Notes under the pieces: model-generated
Databases searched by the model: none
What the model saw: the letters and a program-made list of their open reading frames with translations, nothing else
What the model was told of the DNA's origin: nothing
Shown here: in pieces, positions 59,970 to 64,000 of the stretch
How positions within the stretch are numbered: position 1 is the first letter of the stretch
Layout of the letters: the number at the start of each line of letters is the position of its first letter
Made by a program: the position numbers and the translations under genes
Assembly: GCA_033030425.1 (NCBI GenBank)
Contig: JAUFSD010000002.1
Span: 186,001-250,000, forward strand
Direction of reading: 5' to 3'
Length of the DNA: 64,000 nucleotides
Origin: Verpa conica
Lineage: Eukaryota > Ascomycota > Pezizomycetes > Pezizales > Morchellaceae

Positions 59970-62900
59970 TGAGCCCAGAATTCCAATGATAATTAAGAAT
60001 CCTTCGTAAAGCTTGTAGCTTCTGCCTGTTTTGCAACAAGAAACCCGTCATAATCTAGAAAAAGCTACTGCTTTATAGGCAAAGCAATACCTCGCTCAAT
60101 CTGCAAATATCTCCATATTTTTCTTTCCCCTCACGCCTATCCTATACCCAGTCAGGACTGTTTGTGCATCTTCTGGGACGCTCACGCATGGATTTTTAGG
60201 CAGAAAGTACCTGGATACCTATAAATGCGTAATATTCGGGATCAAAAACTTGGAATTCGGGGAGAGTCCGCTCGTGTACGGTCAATCCCCCGGGTGTTTT
60301 GTGGGCGGAGGAGCGGGCATCAATACCCCGAGAGACCTGAATATGGGATGGATTAAGAGTGATTGTGGGGTAAATTGTGCCTTGATCGACAGACGTCACA
60401 TCACAAACGGCCTTATTCTCGAAAGCAGCCACACCCGCCGTGCCAAGTTATCGTAGACCGGGATTTAGCGATAGGCTGAATTATAGTGATCGTGATTTCA
60501 TACCCGGAAATTCACTCGGGGGCCGTTTTCCAGGGATGCCTTGTGCAGGTGTCCTGTTTTGTTCGGGTGGCCAGGTACCCGAGGTTTCTATGATGCGTTT
60601 CTCACCGCTTTCAACCTAGATAAACGCAATGCCAACTTATTAAACTAGTCAAATTCACAATCTCAAAGGGAGAAAGGATCGAATTTGGTGGCCTAACTCC
60701 GATCATTCTACTTTAAAAACTGGCGTGATACATATAATACCTTATGTGATTTTGACGGCACCTGCCATTGATATACACTCGATCCTACCGAATAGACGAA
60801 ATGAGTAGTTGAGGCTGATAAGAAGGTGCGGGGGATAAGGGGCCATAGCCGCGGTTGGGATTAGGGTTACTGGTAAATAGGTACCAAAGACTTCTTTTTT
60901 CCCAGCTCTCCGAGTCCAAGAAAAAATTTTGCTCAAGCGTGGTATGGCTCGCCACTGGCTCTTGTGAAAGGCCGATGTCCTAACCTCGACTACTATAGTA
61001 TTTATAGATGAGCTCACTCGCCAAGACAGGTTCCTGGTATTCAGACATGAAGTGATGAAGATACGGCTACACAGCTCTTGTCAGTGGCCTTGGGCAACAA
61101 ATCTCAGATCATACTTCTCGACTTCTAAGAAACCTTCTTCTCGTGAGACATTTGAAGGGCCTTATCCGCCGTTAGACAATTCAATTAATAGGGCATTTTA
61201 GGTATCTAATGGTTGCGATTCACTGGTTCATCGGGCTTATCAAAATTCCAACGGGATACCGAGCGTCTAGCAAAATATAATCATATAAAAGCTCGTGAAA
61301 ATGGATACTTAGAGAGATATACACCTTGAAGGCGAAAAATGTATTGGTCAGCGCTTACCTGGTAGCTTGATATGTTTCTAGTCTCATCTGGGAAAGGCGT
61401 GAGAGCACAATACCATAACACCTTGACTCTAGATGCGACTCTGGAGACATCACCCTGGCTTGAGCAAAATTATATAGGTTACCCAACATCAATTAAACAA
61501 TAAAAATTTCTAAGCTAAAGATTAGCCTAGTCTATAAGAGACAACAGTCAGTTTACCGATGAAAACTATGGCAATCGGGGAGTGCTAAAAAGAACGAGGA
61601 GAATATAATAAGCAAGATCGAGCCACCAAGAAAAAATAATTTTTAGACAATAATTCGGAGAGAAAAACGTTACTAGCATATCTTAAAATTATACCCAGTG
61701 CCAGTACGGGGTTATCGGGCTTCAGAGCGCGAGGGGCCATTTCACCTGACATTAACGAAGCTAGTGGTCTAAGGTTATCGCTAAAGGTAGCGAGCATATT
61801 ATCTTGGGGAGAGACTTTGCCAGGGTCATTTACACAACTAACAAGCTGAGCACTTTTCATACGGTACTTCTGAGTCTATTCAGCACCCCAGGGGTAGCAG
61901 TACTTTGGTGGTCATTTTATTTGCGACTCATCCTTTGTTATCTGATTTACATAATAAATTAATATCGTTATATTAGTACTACTACCTATTTGATATTCTA
62001 CACAGATCTACATATATATGAAATCATCAAACACCAGTCTATATTAGAATATCTCTATGTAGATGGACTATTTACCAACTAGGAGCTTGAAGCATATGCT
62101 CATGTGAGCACATTATTCTAATTGAATGATAGAAGTAGTAGGTTGAATATTGAGCTACTTTGCTTCCAATTCTGCAATTTCTAGGGCGATCGTTAGTCTG
62201 AGCTATATAGCCCATGCTTGATGCTTATAAAAATACACGATATTTTGCTTTCAACTGGTGATGGGATAGCTGCATCACGGTCATAAGACCACGCAGCCGT
62301 TTTTACTTGGAAGCCTAGGAATCCGGCACATCTAGACAACAAGACCCCAGAAGAAGCAAATGTCTTAGGGCACTTCTCAGGTTCTCTGCTAAATGATTCG
62401 CTCAGCACAGACAACCAAGTTATGCAGATGCCCAAGCAATTAATGCAAGCTCCACAATTTTTATGACTTTTGTATCTTGTGACACCAATCCACCTCAGCA
62501 GTTAATCTTTGAATTAGGGAACTATAAGGTGCTATACTCGACTGCCGTTTTCGTGGATGCTTTGAGGTTAGAGCTAAAGTGCCTAGCTTTTGGGGGCTGC
62601 ATAAGACAACTACCACACTCTACTCTATGGTCAAAGGAGTATGTTATTCTCCTGTTTCCTTGTAACTAGAATATTTACCACGCAACAAGAGAAGTTGGTG
62701 AGACTCAACCTAACACAAACAAAATACTACCAAAGTTATTTTGCCGGAAATTATTTGGCAAAATTTCAAGGCTAGAGTAACGCCATGCAGGCCCCAGTAC
62801 CGGAATTCTCCGCAGCGGCCAAGCCCGCTGTGGGATGAGGCTCTGCGGGGTATGAGCCTGGCGTGGGATAAGCCCTTGCCAACCCCTGCAGCTATTAAAT

Positions 62901-63260
62901 GCGTTCAAGGCGCACGGAGCAAGCGATGCCCCGCCTTTTTTTCAGGCTGTCCATTTGGTGGCCGTTGAGATAGTGTTTATTTATTTGCTTTTTTGGGTGG
63001 TCGCGGAAGAGGCGATGATGGTGGGTGGAGGAGGAGGCTGAACAAATGGCAGGCTGGGAAGAGCTGAAGCTAGTCCTGGCCATCTCCTCCTCGCCTCTAT
63101 CCTTACCCCCTCTTCATCCGCTTCACAGCCACTGTTTCTGCCATTTCATCTTTTGCTATCATATCGCCATCTTTGTTTGACGGCGGTGGAGCTTCAACTC
63201 GTGTGATCATTCAGTTGATAGAAATCTGTATAACAAACTCACCGGGTTCGCATTGCCATC
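59970..63260. other. 3.3-kb gene-poor region upstream of the beta-galactosidase
   Basis: Holds the GH35 promoter and a possible lactonohydrolase fragment at 60196-60456. A frame at 61585-61860 (-) starts with ATG (91 codons) but has no recognisable domain. AT-rich in the middle (61.4-62.2 kb). Confidence 0.45.
60196..60456 (-). pseudogene. Possible lactonohydrolase/SMP-30-like fragment
   Basis: An 80-codon minus-strand frame contains TIYPTITLNPSHIQVSRG and, near its end, LPEFQVFDPEYYAFIG. The second segment resembles the F-x-V-(Y/W)DP-x-F-x-x-(I/L)G stretch near the N-terminus of fungal gluconolactonase-like proteins. There is no ATG at its start, and no following blade sequence is visible either directly downstream or across an obvious intron. 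It is either an orphan exon-sized remnant or a chance match. Confidence 0.25.
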
Positions 63261-64000
63261 ATGGCGTACAACCCTTATTTCAACAACCATACTGCCTCAC
63301 TATCCACTCTTCCCACTGAAATATCGTATGTCTATCGTGTATGGGTCTCTGTTCTTAATGCCTACTGACATAGTATGACGAAATAGTGAACAGATTTATG
63401 CCTATCTCACTCCCACAATCTTAACCCGGCTGGCTAGGGTCAGTAGAGCCATTTACGCTTCTGTACAATCACCTCTTTACCGCCATGCTACTATCAGTTC
63501 ATACGAAAAGCTACCGCTTTTTATTAATACTCTACATGGCGCTGCTACCTTTAATCGTTGGGGTGAAGGTGCAAGCAAGAATGTTGTGAGTTTACGCATT
63601 TCTATAGATCCGAATGCGAGTGAAGCCGCAGGATCTAGGCCAACAGCCATTATGCTTGAGAAGATGATTTCTACTATCGGAAGGTATTTTCTATCCATAT
63701 TTCTACTGGTAAAATATAACTACGCATACCTTGTACACTTTCATCTTGGTACATTAATTATGGGTCTATTTTCAGCGGATATGGAGTGCACTCTTGTTTA
63801 GAATTTAAATTAAAATTGAGCATATGACCTGATACTTAATAGTATTGATAAGCTGCTGACTTATTGATTCAGATATTGCCCTTCAGTTAGAATCACTCTC
63901 CATATAAAGAACGGCTCATGCAACTCACAGCCGATCTCTTCCTTCGAGCGTGATAACTTCAGTAACGCTTTCAGTAATGTCACTAGCCTAATTCTTCATG
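63261..64000 (+). CDS. F-box protein, 3' end outside window
   Basis: Exon 1 63261-63325 (ATG at 63261), exon 2 63387-63683, exon 3 from 63776. Joining exons 1 and 2 gives LPTEIS-EQIYAYLTPTILTRLARVSRAIY, a clear F-box with the usual start LPxEI. Downstream, SPLYRHATISSYEKLPLFINTL and SLRISID look like the linker and first repeat of fungal F-box proteins. Exon 3 either reads to a stop at 63827 (137 aa in total) or, more likely, is spliced at 63795 to 63887, where an open frame rich in family-like segments (RITLHIKNGS, NVTSLILH) continues to the right edge. Role: substrate receptor of an SCF ubiquitin ligase; target unknown. Confidence 0.65.

Noticed and set aside
1..64000. tRNA genes, 5S rRNA, CRISPR arrays
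   Set aside because: A visual search for B-box-like GGTTCGANNCC paired with an A-box, for 5S internal control sequences and for spaced direct repeats found none; a covariance-model scan was not possible.

Overview
This is nuclear DNA from a filamentous ascomycete fungus. Most genes carry several short introns (about 50-150 nt) with GT-AG ends and recognisable branch sites, upstream regions are rich in pyrimidines, and the protein set is typically fungal: a Sgs1/BLM-type RecQ helicase, Gup1, Mon1, fungal CorA-like transporter, DUF7918, amidoligase, secreted GH35 beta-galactosidase. Early-diverging Pezizomycotina (Pezizomycetes) is my guess, not something I can show. I rebuilt exon structures by hand from splice sites, reading phase and family knowledge; exon lists in the entries are predictions.

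Layout. 0-2 kb: 3' part of a long low-complexity NGKP-repeat protein running off the left edge. 4-6 kb (-): secreted, membrane-anchored CE2/SGNH-like protein. 7.7-10.6 kb (-): mitochondrial PPR-like protein. 11.4-12.9 kb (-): actin-related protein 4. 13.7 kb (+): doubtful Pro/Lys-rich ORF. 14.7-16.8 kb (-): Gup1 (MBOAT). 19.1-21.4 kb (-): fungal CorA-like transporter with an apparent 1-nt frameshift. 22.3-22.7 kb: a 461-bp non-autonomous DNA transposon with 29-bp inverted repeats and an exact 8-bp target duplication. 23.2-24.3 kb (-): CENP-K-like kinetochore protein. 26.4-27.1 kb (-): unknown 215-aa protein. 27.1-30.8 kb: gene-poor DNA. 30.8-36.6 kb (+): RecQ helicase of about 1,876 aa. 37.3-38.3 kb (-): amidoligase. 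39.2-42.3 kb (-): large F-box protein. 43.4-44.1 kb (-) and 44.4-45.8 kb (+): Vps71/ZNHIT1 and V-ATPase subunit C, divergent across a 252-bp shared promoter. 46.4-47.8 kb (-): eIF2 beta. 49.1-50.1 kb (+): BTB/POZ protein. 51.1-52.4 kb (+): DUF7918 protein with a C-terminal hexapeptide repeat. 53.7-56.2 kb (-): Mon1. 56.6-60.0 kb (-): GH35 beta-galactosidase. 63.3 kb to the right edge (+): start of an F-box protein.

The genes do not form a cluster or pathway; most are housekeeping genes in mixed orientations. Arp4 and Vps71 both belong to SWR1-type chromatin remodelling, and RecQ and CENP-K to chromosome maintenance, but these look like chance neighbours. I found no convincing new multi-gene system. 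The most notable items are the intact MITE with its target duplication, the NGKP repeat gene that stays open in three frames, the frameshifted CorA-like gene, the fungal amidoligase, and very small coding exons (9, 13 and 21 nt) that automated annotation would probably miss.
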